Below, piece by piece: positions 1 through 11,100 of a DNA stretch of 64,000 nt. How positions within the stretch are numbered: position 1 is the stretch's first letter; the number at the start of each line of letters is the position of its first letter. The notes beneath the pieces were generated by a model, which had not been told where the DNA came from, made no database searches, and saw only the letters and a program-made list of their open reading frames with translations. A program made the position numbers and the translations under genes. The stretch comes from Strigops habroptila. Taxonomy: Eukaryota > Chordata > Aves > Psittaciformes > Psittacidae. The stretch spans positions 7,181,761 to 7,245,760 of the forward strand of contig NC_044289.2 of NCBI RefSeq assembly GCF_004027225.2, in the 5' to 3' direction.

Positions 1-226
1 TTTTTTTTTTTTTTTTTTTTTTTTAATTTTGAGAAAGCTTTTAAAATTACATGTTGATAGCACTGGTAACTGCTATGCTGCTTTGCCAGTAGTAAGTTGT
101 TGAAAATGCCATTGAATGTATTTTAAGAACTGCTTGAGATACTGCACAGAGATTTGCTCCCATGTGAATTTTTGTGTTGTGGTTCTGGGTCTGATACATA
201 AAATTGATCTACTTCTCTATACATAG
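1..226 (+). other. AURKA intron end with T-run at the window edge
   Basis: Intron sequence ending in the CATAG acceptor before 227. Bases 1-24 are all T; this may be the tail of a larger T-rich tract cut by the window. Nothing else is recognisable here. Confidence 0.6.
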
Positions 227-305
227 CAAAAAGTTCTGAAGCAGAAAGCACCTCTAAAGAGAAAAAACAAGAGACTGCTAAGAAGGAAAATGAAGAGACT
301 AAAAA
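227..305 (+). CDS. AURKA: AURKA coding exon, end of N-terminal region
   Basis: Acceptor ACATAG before 227 and donor GTAAGT after 305. The exon is rich in Lys and Glu and ends in the codon that, after splicing, gives KKRQW at the start of the kinase domain. It begins with two bases of a split codon, so at least one more coding exon lies upstream, outside the window. Confidence 0.85.
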
Positions 306-3300
306 GTAAGTCTTATACCTAAATTTTTTTAGCTAACTGAGCCCTGTTGGATTCAGCTGGTTTTTGACTTCTGGGACTTCATGCTGCAACTTAGTTGCAG
401 CTAAGCTGAAGGCTACTTGAGCCTCTTTGTTGTGGAGACTGGTGGCCCTACACTTCATAGAGACAGCAGATGAAACTAGGAAAGCTTACTTTGACCTGAT
501 AATTCTCAGGAACAAGGACTTCCTGTAATCTAAAGAAAACTTTTGGCTAAATGCGTAATAGCTCTTCCCATGAGAGAACACTGATAGCCACTGCTCCAGT
601 CACAAGATGTACACTTGAAAACAAAGCCTCTGTCATATGTGCAACAGGCTGGAGTTCAAGCATGGAGTTAGACCTGTAGTATGGCTATTTTAAATAGCTC
701 TGAAATGCTCTAGTGATAGGTCTGTATTAAGTGTACTGAAGTGAGCCTGGCTTGGTATTTTGCAGTAGTGTGGTTGACACTAGTATGTCTGTGTGTAAAC
801 TTTAGGAAGGAAGAGACAAGCTTTCAGAACTTTCTTTTGAAAAGTCTCAAGGCATATTTTATCCTCTTGGTGTTCTTGTAAAGACTAAAATCTAGTTCAG
901 ATCACTAAGTATATATTGAACAGGAACACTATAGACTGTAAACCTGGGAGTCGAAGCCCACTCAAGTATCTAGGTTTTGTAACTTGCTCTTTCTTTTTAC
1001 AGAAGGCAATGGTGTCTTGATGATTTTGAAATTGGTCGTCCTCTGGGGAAAGGAAAATTTGGAAATGTGTACCTGGCACGTGAGAAGCAGAGTAAATTTA
1101 TTCTGGCACTGAAAGTGCTCTTTAAAACACAACTTGAGGAGGCTGGTGTAGAACATCAACTACGAAGAGAAGTTGAAATACAGTCTCATCTTAGGTAAAA
1201 TTTCATGACCAGTTAAGTTCTTTGTTTGCATTCAAATAAACAAAGTAAGCTTGTTTATGATAACATAACCTGCTGAAGAAGAGAAGTTTCTTTTCAAGTG
1301 CATGACACCTTGAAATTGCTAGTTAGGATTCTTGCCTTTCTGCACGGAGATTTATTTTTGTCTACCTTGCAATGAAGCAACCTCTGGGAACATCTTCCTG
1401 TTTTAAAAAATAAAAAAGTGCCCTTACCTGTTGCTTGGATTTATGTGGGTAACAGGTTTTTCTCAAAGTCTGAGTTTCTTTCTGGCATTTTACTTCTTGG
1501 AAAATAAGCTCAACTTGAAGAAACTAGCTTTCACAGAAAGTGTTTACACTTAAATTCCAAAACACATAGGAATTGGTACCTTCAATGGTCATTAGCCTTC
1601 CACTTGCTGTAGAAGGGTACGGACAAGAAGATCTGAATTAGCTAAACTTTTGACTAGCTGCTTGCTAGCAGGGAATCTAAGCTGCTGCTTTGATAAACAC
1701 CATCTATCTGCTATGAAGCTCTCAGTTGGTATGTTGTGAGCTGAAGGAACACTTACAAGATTGCATTGAAAGGGGGGAGGCAGGAAAGGGACATTAAAGT
1801 TGTATGGACAAATATACCTTGTTCAGAAAAATACTGAAATCTTTTTGCAGGCACCCCAATATTCTCAGATTATATGGCTACTTCCATGATGTTACAAGGG
1901 TCTACCTTATCCTAGAGTATGCACCGCGTGGAGAAGTCTACAAAGAACTTCAGAAGCTTACCAAGTTTGATGAGCAAAGAACTGCTACTGTAGGTTGTTC
2001 TAGCTTCTTATGTGTCACTTGCTCTTCATATTTGGAGTATTTGCAGCATAAAGCTAGCTCTTCAGATAAAGTTCTGTATTCTGTTGTGTGCAACTGATTC
2101 CTTAGATGATAGTTTGTTCATGTACTTGCAACAAGAAAGAAAGAAACTGGGAAGGTGTTACTGCACAGCACTGAGTTGACATTCAGCAATGCTGAAGATA
2201 GTTGTAAGTGCTTGGTCATTTCAGGCAGAGCCTGTATTGTCAGACTTCCAAGGGTTTGAGGAATAATGGCTGTAACTTAAACTTCTAATTATGTCTAGAA
2301 AAGGCTATATTGTAGCCAGACAAACTAGAGTGACACTGAATTTAAAGTCTTGTTCTCTTTCTAAATACTAGTACATCACAGAACTAGCAGATGCTCTATC
2401 ATACTGTCATTCAAAGAATGTGATTCATCGAGACATCAAGCCAGAAAACTTGCTGCTTGGTTCAAATGGAGAATTAAAAATTGCTGACTTTGGATGGTCT
2501 GTGCATGCTCCATCTTCTAGGTGAGAATGCAGTACATATCTTGTGCAGTGAAAGACTTCTGTAATGAAAATGTTAGCTTTCTTGTCACTCTTACAGTTGT
2601 GGAATGGAAGTAAATGTGAACTTCCCAAAATAGGGGGGAAAAAATCCTTTAAGAACTGGGCCACTGCAGCAAAGTTCTTAATAGTCAATTGGTGTAGCAA
2701 AGAGGGAGCATTAGCCTGCTTTTTCAACTTGTATAGTTGAAAACTTCCTAAACCTGGAAGTGAAGAATGTTGGTGTACTGTTGTTAGGGTTATAGCAGTC
2801 CCCAAGAGCACAGGCCAGCACTTGTGTTCAAATATCACTAGCAATATACTTAAGACATTTCCTAGTTAGTGTGAATTGTGCCTGACAAAGGAATATACTG
2901 TATTTGATCTGGCAAATGGGATAAGGAAAGGAGGGATCAGACTGACTGCAGTGATTGGAATGCTTTAAAGCAAAATTGGAAAAATTACTGCTAGCACTTC
3001 TTTACAAAGCATTATGGTGATGCAGAGTCTATCCAGGGTAGACAGCACTGAAGTACAGATGATTGCCAGCATTAGCTTTTATCTGGCTCTTTAAATGGAT
3101 CTTACAATTGTTAATCAGTAAATGATTAACTTTGCCTTTTCTTCAGGAGAACAACTCTCTGTGGGACACTTGACTACCTACCTCCTGAAATGATTGAGGG
3201 AAGAACACATGATGAAAAGGTGGATATTTGGAGCCTGGGAGTTCTGTGCTATGAATTCCTTGTAGGGAAACCACCTTTTGAATCAGAAACATACCAGGAA

Positions 3301-4137
3301 ACCTACAGAGCTATCTCCAGGGTATGTGCCATGCTTATTTGGACTGAGGCAGATGAATTGTGCTGTCTTTCAGTTCTGTTGTCTTATTGAGGTGTAACAA
3401 ATGGTCATTTTGGAGAAGGGCATGTATTTCAACTAGAACTGTAGAAAGACATAATGATATGCATAAAACTAAATCACTAAAACAGTATTCGCTCATTCAG
3501 TAGAATGAGCCCTTAAAGATACCTTGCCTTATGTACTTGGTTCTGCTCTGTTTCTGCCTGCATCTGAACTTCTACCTCTTTATGAAGCAACTAATCTTCT
3601 CCACCTCTTTCCTTTTTCTAACTTATAAAATGAGTATTTAACATTCAGTGTGTCACTAAAAACAAGTAAGCTTAACCTTTCCTGTTGCTTACCCTAGAAA
3701 GGTTCTTCCAGCAAACTAACCTGAAGTACATTGAACCGATATACTAGCTTCACTTCTGAGAACCTTGATTTCTTCAGGATTATGATGAAATTACTTAATC
3801 TTGTCTCAACAGGCATAAGGTGCATAGCCTAAGGCTGACTCAGCCTTTCTAGATCTACATCAGAGGATAGAGCCCTTTGTCTCTCTAGTTTGGTTATTGT
3901 CAAAGAACTTTTGCATCATCTTTTAGTGTCCTTCTTTTTCCTTAGGTGGAATTCAAGTTTCCTCCATTTGTAACAGAAGGTGCAAGGGATTTAATTTCAA
4001 AGCTTCTGAAGCATAGCCCGTTCTATCGACTGCCCCTGAAGGATGTACTACTTCATCCCTGGATTACAGCAAACTCTACAAAGGTGCCCAGTAGCAGAAA
4101 AAGTGATGCTGCTGCCTCATCTAGAACACAGTCTTAG
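227..4137 (+). CDS. AURKA: Aurora kinase A (partial, last six coding exons, 5' end outside window)
   Basis: Serine/threonine kinase acting at centrosomes and spindle poles in mitosis. The coding parts are 227-305, 1003-1194, 1851-1989, 2372-2520, 3147-3321 and 3946-4137. All visible introns are GT-AG and the joined frame stays open for 307 residues to a TAG stop. Residue 1 of this fragment matches about residue 100 of the human protein, so the N-terminal ~100 residues lie to the left. The kinase domain is complete: glycine loop GKGKFGNV, lysine in ALKV (human K162 position), HRDIKPEN catalytic loop, DFG, and the activation loop RRTTLCGT with the autophosphorylated threonine (human T288). The TPX2-site glycine (human G198) is present in LYGYF, which separates it from Aurora B. 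The C-lobe has RLPL at the RxxL destruction-box position. Synteny with FAM210B supports AURKA. An intact functional gene is inferred. Confidence 0.97.
1003..1194 (+). CDS. AURKA: AURKA coding exon, kinase N-lobe with glycine loop and catalytic lysine
   Basis: Acceptor TTTTTACAG and donor GTAAAA. Encodes [20 protein letters not shown], then ALKVLF with the ATP-anchoring lysine, and the alpha-C helix segment [13 protein letters not shown]. It ends inside an Arg codon completed by the exon at 1851. Confidence 0.96.
1851..1989 (+). CDS. AURKA: AURKA coding exon, hinge region
   Basis: Acceptor CTTTTTGCAG and donor GTAGGT. Encodes [13 protein letters not shown], the hinge LILEYAP and then [11 protein letters not shown]. 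The Arg, Glu and Lys after the hinge fall at human positions 215, 217 and 220, where human AURKA has Leu, Thr and Arg. The reading frame stays open by chance past the donor to 2097, but that extension is intron. Confidence 0.96.
2372..2520 (+). CDS. AURKA: AURKA coding exon, catalytic loop and DFG
   Basis: Acceptor AAATACTAG and donor GTGAGA. Encodes [27 protein letters not shown] and [13 protein letters not shown]. Both the catalytic Asp of HRD and the Mg-binding Asp of DFG are present. Confidence 0.96.
3147..3321 (+). CDS. AURKA: AURKA coding exon, activation loop and APE-equivalent segment
   Basis: Acceptor TTTTCTTCAG and donor GTATGT. Encodes [20 protein letters not shown], then [20 protein letters not shown] and the PPFES...YQETY segment. 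The regulatory threonine and the neighbouring cysteine (human C290 position) are both present. Confidence 0.96.
3946..4137 (+). CDS. AURKA: AURKA last coding exon, kinase C-lobe end and stop
   Basis: Acceptor TTTTCCTTAG, phase 0. Encodes [36 protein letters not shown] and a short Ser-rich tail ending RTQS before TAG at 4135-4137. The Arg of RLPL and the HPW motif are the usual subdomain XI landmarks. Confidence 0.96.
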   Translation: MEFKFPPFVTEGARDLISKLLKHSPFYRLPLKDVLLHPWITANSTKVPSSRKSDAAASSRTQS

Positions 4138-4665
4138 CAGGGGTAACCTCATGGCATCAATGAGTCTTGTACTGTAACTACTGTAATGCCTACAATACAA
4201 AAAGCAGATCTTGGAATCTAATGGCAATTGGAATGCAAGTCTTTGGGTTGGCTGTCTTAGTAAACTCTAATCGCAGTGTAAAGTTATTTGACTTCTAGCT
4301 GGAGGTTGTGGAATACTTAATGGTATACTTGAAATCTTGTCATGTTTGGGCCAGGTTTGTTGATGTAAGAATTAAGCTGTTCAAGGCTCTTAGGATGTGG
4401 TCTGTCCTCGTAAAGGTCCATTAGTCCAACAACAAGAGGAAGTTGTTTTAGGTTATTGAACAGTGCAATATCCTACAGATACCTGCCTCTGAATTTACTG
4501 GGCTGCTAAGGGTATCATAACTGTGGTGTAATCTGAAACTGAGCGAGGTGAATGCATTTCTCTAAATGTCCTAAAAATGATGTGTGTGTTATTTTTATCT
4601 CTACTTTTTATCTTAAATGTGAGCACTCAACTTTTAAATAAAGACTTGTATACTGCTACCAGCAT
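4138..4665 (+). other. AURKA: AURKA 3' UTR
   Basis: Non-coding sequence after the AURKA stop. A canonical AATAAA at 4637-4642 gives a 3' UTR of about 520 nt. A second AATAAA on this strand at 5126-5131 could give a longer form. The exact cleavage site is an estimate. Confidence 0.7.
4637..4642 (+). terminator. AURKA polyadenylation signal AATAAA
   Basis: Canonical hexamer about 500 nt past the stop codon, on the coding strand. It is the first AATAAA downstream of the stop. Confidence 0.7.
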
Positions 4666-5605
4666 GGTAAGGCTCCTGATGGCATTATCACTTCCACTGG
4701 CTGTGTCTAATCACTTGTCTTCACCATCAGGACAGCTTGATTCTTTGGCTGTGATCACTAAGTTTACTTCCCACCTCTGTCAAAAAGGAAGCTGGTATAA
4801 AGTTCTTGCTCAAAGTGCAGGTATGGTCACTCCCTATTCTACCATTACCACACAGGATTACAAGGTAAGTACCAAACATGTTGCCACTTACCTTTTGTGG
4901 CTTTTCTACAACCACTGAACCTAGGCTTCTTTTTTTTTAAATGCAGTTATTCAAAGATAACACAGTCTGAAAGCACTTCTGGGAGAAAGGTCTGGAAAGT
5001 ACTGTTTTCAAATGGGATATGTAATAGGAACTAATGTTAACATCTGGTGTTGTAAGATGTTATTCCCTAAAATGTAGCAAGGGTCAGGCCACTCGCCACC
5101 AAAGCATACTAATCAAGTATTTTCCAATAAAACACTCCAGGTAAATGAAGAGAAAGCAATTTACTGTATTTTCATTATAAGGCTTTAAGGTCATCTTCAC
5201 GATTTTACAAACCCTTTAACAAACCAATCTTTTTACAACAAGGATTCTAGAATTCAAAATACACTCTCAAATTAATACTTTGAAAAAAAAACCAAAAAAA
5301 AAAACCCAAAAAAACCCCCAAAAAAACCCCAAAAAAAACCAAAAACCCAAAAAAAAACTTCATCTAAAATTGGCAGTAGTTTATACAACCATGTTTATCT
5401 GAATAGGTCATCTGAATCCTGCTCATAATTTAAATGAAGCTGGTTCTTTACTGCAAGAAAGTCTTGAGTTAGAAGTACCAGCACTAATAACTTTTAGGTG
5501 CATCTGCTTTAAATGATTCCTGCTTTGAGGGACTTTAGAAAAAGAAAAAGCTTGCATATTCCTTTTCTATCAACTTTTGGACAAACCATACTAATCAGAA
5601 ATGAC
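4666..5605. other. Intergenic gap between convergent AURKA and FAM210B
   Basis: No exon or ORF with recognisable content. It contains the A/C low-complexity tract at 5283-5358 and an AATAAA on the + strand at 5126-5131 that might serve a longer AURKA transcript. Confidence 0.6.
5283..5358. repeat. A/C low-complexity tract (G/T-rich on - strand)
   Basis: Runs of 5-11 A separated by runs of 2-5 C. Read on the minus strand, G-runs of 3, 2, 4, 5, 3 and 2 are separated by T-runs. It lies between the converging AURKA and FAM210B 3' ends, about 280-350 bp past the candidate FAM210B polyadenylation signal. Confidence 0.9.
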
Positions 5606-5633
5606 TGAATAAGTAAAACAAGGCTGCCACATG

Positions 5634-5639
5634 TTTATT
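5634..5639 (-). terminator. Candidate FAM210B polyadenylation signal
   Basis: AATAAA on the minus strand (TTTATT on the plus strand), about 2.35 kb past the FAM210B stop. Position relative to the gene is the only support. Confidence 0.45.
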
Positions 5640-6785
5640 CTGGAATTCTGTTATCCTTGTTAACAGAACATTGCCCTGAACTGATACAAACAGAGACAAC
5701 ATGCAGAAAAAAACCCAAAACACAAAGGCTTCTGTGACCAGGAGAGAAAAAAAGCCAAAGTAAAACTTACTCTTAAGAAATAATGACTGCCCACTTGAAA
5801 GTTAAAACAGACACTACCTGTTCTAGAATGTAGCAGATCATAGAAAGTTGGTTGCGCATTGTCATACCATGGTAACCCTTCAACTGTGGTGTAGATAGTG
5901 CAGTGTTTGATAGGTAAGAACTGCACTAAGCTTCCATCCACATAACAGGTATAATCACACAGATTAGTCAGGGGTAAAGGCAGAGCTTCCTTATGCTCTA
6001 ATTAGAGCTGGCAAGTTGAAGCTAGTGCCCTGGCCGAGCTGCCAATTCCAGCAGTCATGCAAACAGGCATGCAACAGGAACAAGCCAGCTGAATTTTGTC
6101 TCTTTTGGGGGAATAAGCAGCTAGTTCAAATTAATGACAGCCATTCCTCCCCCACAGATAGGTATGTGAAGCACCACAGCATTGGCTCCATATTCTAACA
6201 AGCAAGCCAAGCAACTGTGCGTGACATAAGTTCTCTTAGGTGACACAGCTTACAGCTCCCACAGGCCACACTGCAAGGCTAATTCTCAGTATGCCCTGCT
6301 CCTGTGGCTGTTAAACACTGCACAAAATACCAGTGTAATGCACCTTTACACATGTGCCATGGATAGCTATGTCTGCATTATACATTAAGCCTCCAGCATG
6401 TGTATCTGCTCACTGCAGGAACTGTTTCCACCCTAAGACACTAACCCCTCAACTGGGCTAACAGCACAGCCCCACAGACCAAGGGGTTCCTTGTTTTCAG
6501 GTGGCAGTCTCTAGTATCAGCTTGCTTCCACAGGGCAAAGGAAGTAAACTACCTCTTCTACAGTTTTCCCTTTCTCTCAGTTCACTAAATTTCAGGGTAA
6601 TTTCCTGCTATTTTACTTTAATCAGATTCCTGAATGAACAGATTGTGTCAGAGCCACCTTGGGGTAAGTATAAACACAGAGGCCAATGTAAAAGAGCAGA
6701 CCTGGAAGGAGGAACAGGTCCTAAAGTCTGACAGATTTGGCTCAAGCTATCTCACAGCAGCACAGTCCTAAGTCTGAAACCCAGG

Positions 6786-6828
6786 TTTACCACAATGTTA
6801 CATTGTGGTAAAACTGGATCCAGTTTTA
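6786..6828. repeat. Two overlapping perfect palindromes
   Basis: Bases 6786-6812 form a hairpin with 13-bp perfect arms (TTTACCACAATGT and its complement) around a single central T. Bases 6809-6828 are a 20-bp perfect palindrome centred on GGATCC. The two share 6809-6812, so the full-length stems cannot both form at once. The site lies in the probable FAM210B 3' UTR. Confidence 0.9.
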
Positions 6829-7979
6829 GGATCCAGTCTTTAGGTTAACTGAAAAGTGGTACGTGAATATACGCACGTGCAGCTGTATTCTAACAGGAAT
6901 AGTGCCCAAATAAGATTGAAAAGCACCTCTAATCGGTACATTCAACAGTCTGCCAGACAAAAGCACAAGAATTGCTCTTGAAAAGCTATGAATTACAATG
7001 TCTGGACTTCAGGTGGAGATTTGAGTTTCATCCACAGAAGCAGAAAGCTGCTAGGATAAGTTTCCAGATTAAAAAAATGTGTGTCTAGTACAAAGCCAGA
7101 TCTCAATACATTAAAAACCCGAAGATACCCTGCCTCTGACTTGATAATCTTTGGAGTATGTTCCCATGGGAGGTAATTCTGGTTACACTGATTTCAGTAG
7201 ACTCAGGATTCCTTGAGTCTATAGGCATAAAACAAAACACCGACACAAAAAGGACTTTAGTAAGGCCAGCTCCCAGCCTATATGTAAAACCCATTTTCAA
7301 ATAAAATCTTGAAACATGGAAGCACCTCAAAGGAGCTGTAGTTTCAGAACAGTGCATCGCCTGTCCTGGCTAAAACAATTATCACTGTGCAATGATTAAG
7401 CATGGGCGTACTCCTGCCTAAGTTAACTCAGCATGAGTGTTGTGCTGCAAGACTGTGGTCATGGTGTATGTCTTTTACAACCAAAGAAACACCCACCTAC
7501 CACTTTAGATTCCAGTATATACCCTTACCAAAGGAACTATTCATATAGTAGGATATTGTTAATCCCACAGCCTGTTAGGAGGAGAATCTTACTCTGTTTC
7601 CCAAATACAGAGACACAAACCAATGCTGACACTCTATTTCGACAAGAAAAAAAATTAAGGCCCCAAAAGCTAGATTATAAAGTCCTAGAACTGTATGTTC
7701 TAAAGAGATTGCTCATTGTCAAGAATTTATATTACCACTTGCAGTGAGAACCATTTTAACAGGTTTTTCTAAAGAAGAGGTGGCAAAATGGAAAGAAGGA
7801 CAGCACTTTTCACAGTGTACCATTCACCACCATTCACCTGAAAGAACAAGTAAGAAATGCAAGAGATCAGCATTTACATGGATCCAAACAAGTCTTTTAA
7901 AGAAATTTAACAATCTGAAAAGCTACATGAACATAGAGCATTAAAAACAAAAGAGAGAGTAAAAACCAGTAAGAAATCC

Positions 7980-8196
7980 TCATGGATTCGGGGTAGGAGG
8001 TTTGAAGAAACCAATCTTCCGGCAGTATCGGACAATAAATGGCACAGAAACTACGGTAATGCTGATTCTTACTGGAGCAAACAACTTGTGAATGGCATAT
8101 GCCAGCACAAAAGTGCTTGTGCCAGCTGCCATTTTAGATTGCAACGATGATTCACTGAAACCAAGTTTGAAGAGAACTGCAGTCATATCCACTCCA
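7980..8196 (-). CDS. FAM210B: FAM210B coding exon 3, DUF1279 C-terminal half
   Basis: Acceptor TTTTCCCCAG and TGA stop at 7980-7982. Encodes SGVDMTAVLFKLGFSESSLQ, SKMAAGTSTFVLAYAIHKLF, APVRISITVVSVPFIVRY and CRKIGFFKPPTPNP, the most conserved part of the family. Confidence 0.97.
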
Positions 8197-11100
8197 CTGG
8201 GGAAAAAGAACACAAGATCTCTTTAGTTTATTTTAAGGTTGCATGCTAAAAGAATATAAAATGATATTTTTTCTTTTCCAGGGAATTTTACATGGCACCC
8301 TTCCAACTGGAATTTATTATAAATTTATTTATAAATTAGATATTGTTAAATAAGAAACTCAATGAATTAGTTCAGGAGTAACAGCTTAAGTTACTTCTGT
8401 AGCAACAACACATGCAATATTACCAAATATACTTTTTTCCCCTTAAATATAAGGACAAGTTACTGCGCAGTCAAATATGCTCTTAGTTTTACAACTGTAT
8501 AGCTGCAGCATGTGCATGGAGAATACTCAGCCCCATGTTCAACCTTCAGAGAGAAAAGAATCTGCTTCTCTACTTCTGAATTTTAAAAAAGTTAGAAATT
8601 TGTGAACTGGTCCTGGAAATTCATCTTCCCAAGATTTACAATAAAGCCTCTTTGTGTCTTGATGAATTTATCACATTAATATAGATTGACCCAAACCAAA
8701 TAAAGCACCTGTTGCTAGGCTTAGGGTGTTCTAACAGAGGAGCAAAAGCTAAGAAAATGACAAGTATCTTATCTAAAATCAAGCAAGTGAAGGAAGTATT
8801 ATGGATCTCAAATCAGTGTTATCCACCAAATCCATTAATATTTTAATTCTTTACAGACGTAACAGCTTTCATCAAGGTTCCTACATTTGGAGTAATTTTC
8901 CAAAGTAAGCTATTAAATCATACCTGAAGGAAAAAAAAATTCCTTGTCACCCTGTGTGTGCCACGATGTACTAAATGAGAGAAATCAGCATTCGCATACC
9001 TCCACTGAAGGCAAGAGTAAGCAGCAGGGAATATTTTAAGAAATAGCATGTTTCCCTGTCTCCTCAGCTGGAATACCTCATGCTCAACAGATGTATTTAT
9101 AACTGAGGCATTCCCACCAGGAGCCAAAGACAGTTTCCCACCTGACTCCTATATGGTTATGCAGTATTTTCTTTTTTATCCTAATCCTGTTTTAGTGGCT
9201 GTTACCTTCTGCAGTTCAACTGCAAAAAAGAGTTCAACACCCAGAAAAACAAACATATCTCTAAGCACCAGCACTTTTGTATGGCTCTATCTCTACAGAC
9301 CATGCTACTGCATGAGAACAAAAGATATCTCTCCAGAACAAAAATTAATTCTCTCATCTGTTTAGTTACTCTGGTGCAGTCTCCACTCTGCTGTTTTCAC
9401 CTGCCCACCATGGACCTTGAACCTATGCAAAAATACCATGTACATCTAACTTCTCTCATGCCTGATGGGAGATTAGATCCACTTACAGATCCATCTAAAC
9501 TCAAAATACAGAAGATTACTGTGTATAAATCAAATGGGCACAGAGTAAATGTCCCCTTGCAGAAATAAGTACAATGGTAAGATATTTTTCTTGGCTAAAG
9601 CGTTACCTAGCGGCTACAGACAACTGTAAAAACCTCACCTTGACACAGCCAGGTAGAAGATACCTAAAGATACTAATGAAATTCCAACATGGAATGAAAC
9701 CCCTATAGCACCATATTCTTTAAACACTTGTTTCAGCTGCTGGGATTTGTTGAGTTTCTTGTTTTCACCACTGGGATCTGTGGCTGCCTTTTCAGAGGAT
9801 CCACTTGCATCCTAAAAAGAAAACAAAAATATTTATTAGCATTAAGCACAATATCATATTCCAGTCAGTTGAGCAGATCTGAAATAATGAAATAAGTGGC
9901 TTGCATACAGCACTGCTCAGAATGCTTTGGGAAGGTAGTAACACATTTTTGCTCTTTCACATCAGTATAGCAGTCACTTGAGAGATGAGACTGAAGTGCC
10001 AAAGAGATCTTTGCTTACACCCACTGCTCAGCTTTATACAGCCAATTCTTGTAACAGCTTTTTGTTCAAGAGCTGAGCTGCTCATGGCACTGGAAGCCAA
10101 CATGATACCAACTGATGCTGGCTTACTAACAACTTCCTGATAGAAGTTCAACATGTAAGTTCCTATAAATCACACTCTGTAGATCAGCTGAAAAAAGGAA
10201 GAACCAGGGAACTGCTGCAGTTGGCAGCCATGAGCAATACTGTTGCCACAGTGTAGACAATAGCTACACAGACATGCCAGTGCTGGTGTAAATAGCCCAA
10301 CTTCACTGAAAACATTTGTCATAGTAAAATTTATTGACAGCTTTTTGTCTGGGTAAATTTAAAGTGCAGAACTTCACACTAAAATAAACCCCAAAGCAAT
10401 TTGTTAGTGTGATGCAGGCAAAGAAGGGCTAGTAAAGAAGACAGCCCTTGGATACCTCCTCATACTTGCCATAGAAGAAATATAAACTGGAGAAAGAAAA
10501 CGTTTCCACAAAGACATCAGGATTTTTCTCTAATTAGTGAGCAGCTGTCAGGAAAGATTAGAAGAGTCCTTTCTTTCCAGCTGAATTCAGCAGCAGTCAT
10601 GACAACCTATCAAACACGCTCCAGGAAACCCACAGGACAGCTACAGCTACTGAGTGCCTGGCAGCACCTTGGCTTGCTGTAGGTTGCTTTCAAGGCACAC
10701 AAATTAGAAGAAAATTACTTTTGATTAATCCTTGCACTCAGTGAGATTGCAAATTAGGATACACAAGACAGGCTGCTCCTACAACATTCATGGTAGGATG
10801 AACTGGCTTTAATCTGTGATTTCAAACATACCAACCACACCACTCCCCAAAAAAGCCTATGTTTGCTGCTGCTTTCTCTTTTTCTCTAAATATGTATTTA
10901 GGGAATTGTGCAGCTCAATTTATTCTGATTCTCGTATCTTTAAAAATTTTAACCATAATGGATAATGTTAGTTTTTGGGGGGTTTTTGGCTCATGAGCTG
11001 AACTGAACAAAACAGTCTCACGGTACCTTCTGCCAAAAGCTGTCCTAACAATTCAACCAACAGCATGTGCTTAGCCAAGAATGCTCATTTATTCAACAGT

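Larger units (their letters stand above)
5610..7979 (-). other. FAM210B: Probable FAM210B 3' UTR
   Basis: Non-coding sequence following the FAM210B stop on the minus strand. The first clear AATAAA I found on that strand is the complement of TTTATT at 5634-5639, which would make a 3' UTR of about 2.35 kb. It contains the paired palindromes at 6786-6828. The length is inferred; a non-canonical signal could end it earlier. Confidence 0.5.

Noticed and set aside
1804-2097. Single 97-codon ORF containing a kinase segment
   Set aside because: Only 1851-1989 is an exon; the flanking codons are intron sequence past clear splice sites.
4577-4918. 113-codon ORF across the AURKA 3' end
   Set aside because: It spans the polyadenylation signal region, starts with a short hydrophobic run of low-complexity codons and resembles no protein.
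9281-9568. 95-codon + strand ORF in FAM210B intron 2
   Set aside because: No recognisable domain, antisense within an intron, and no splice or promoter context.
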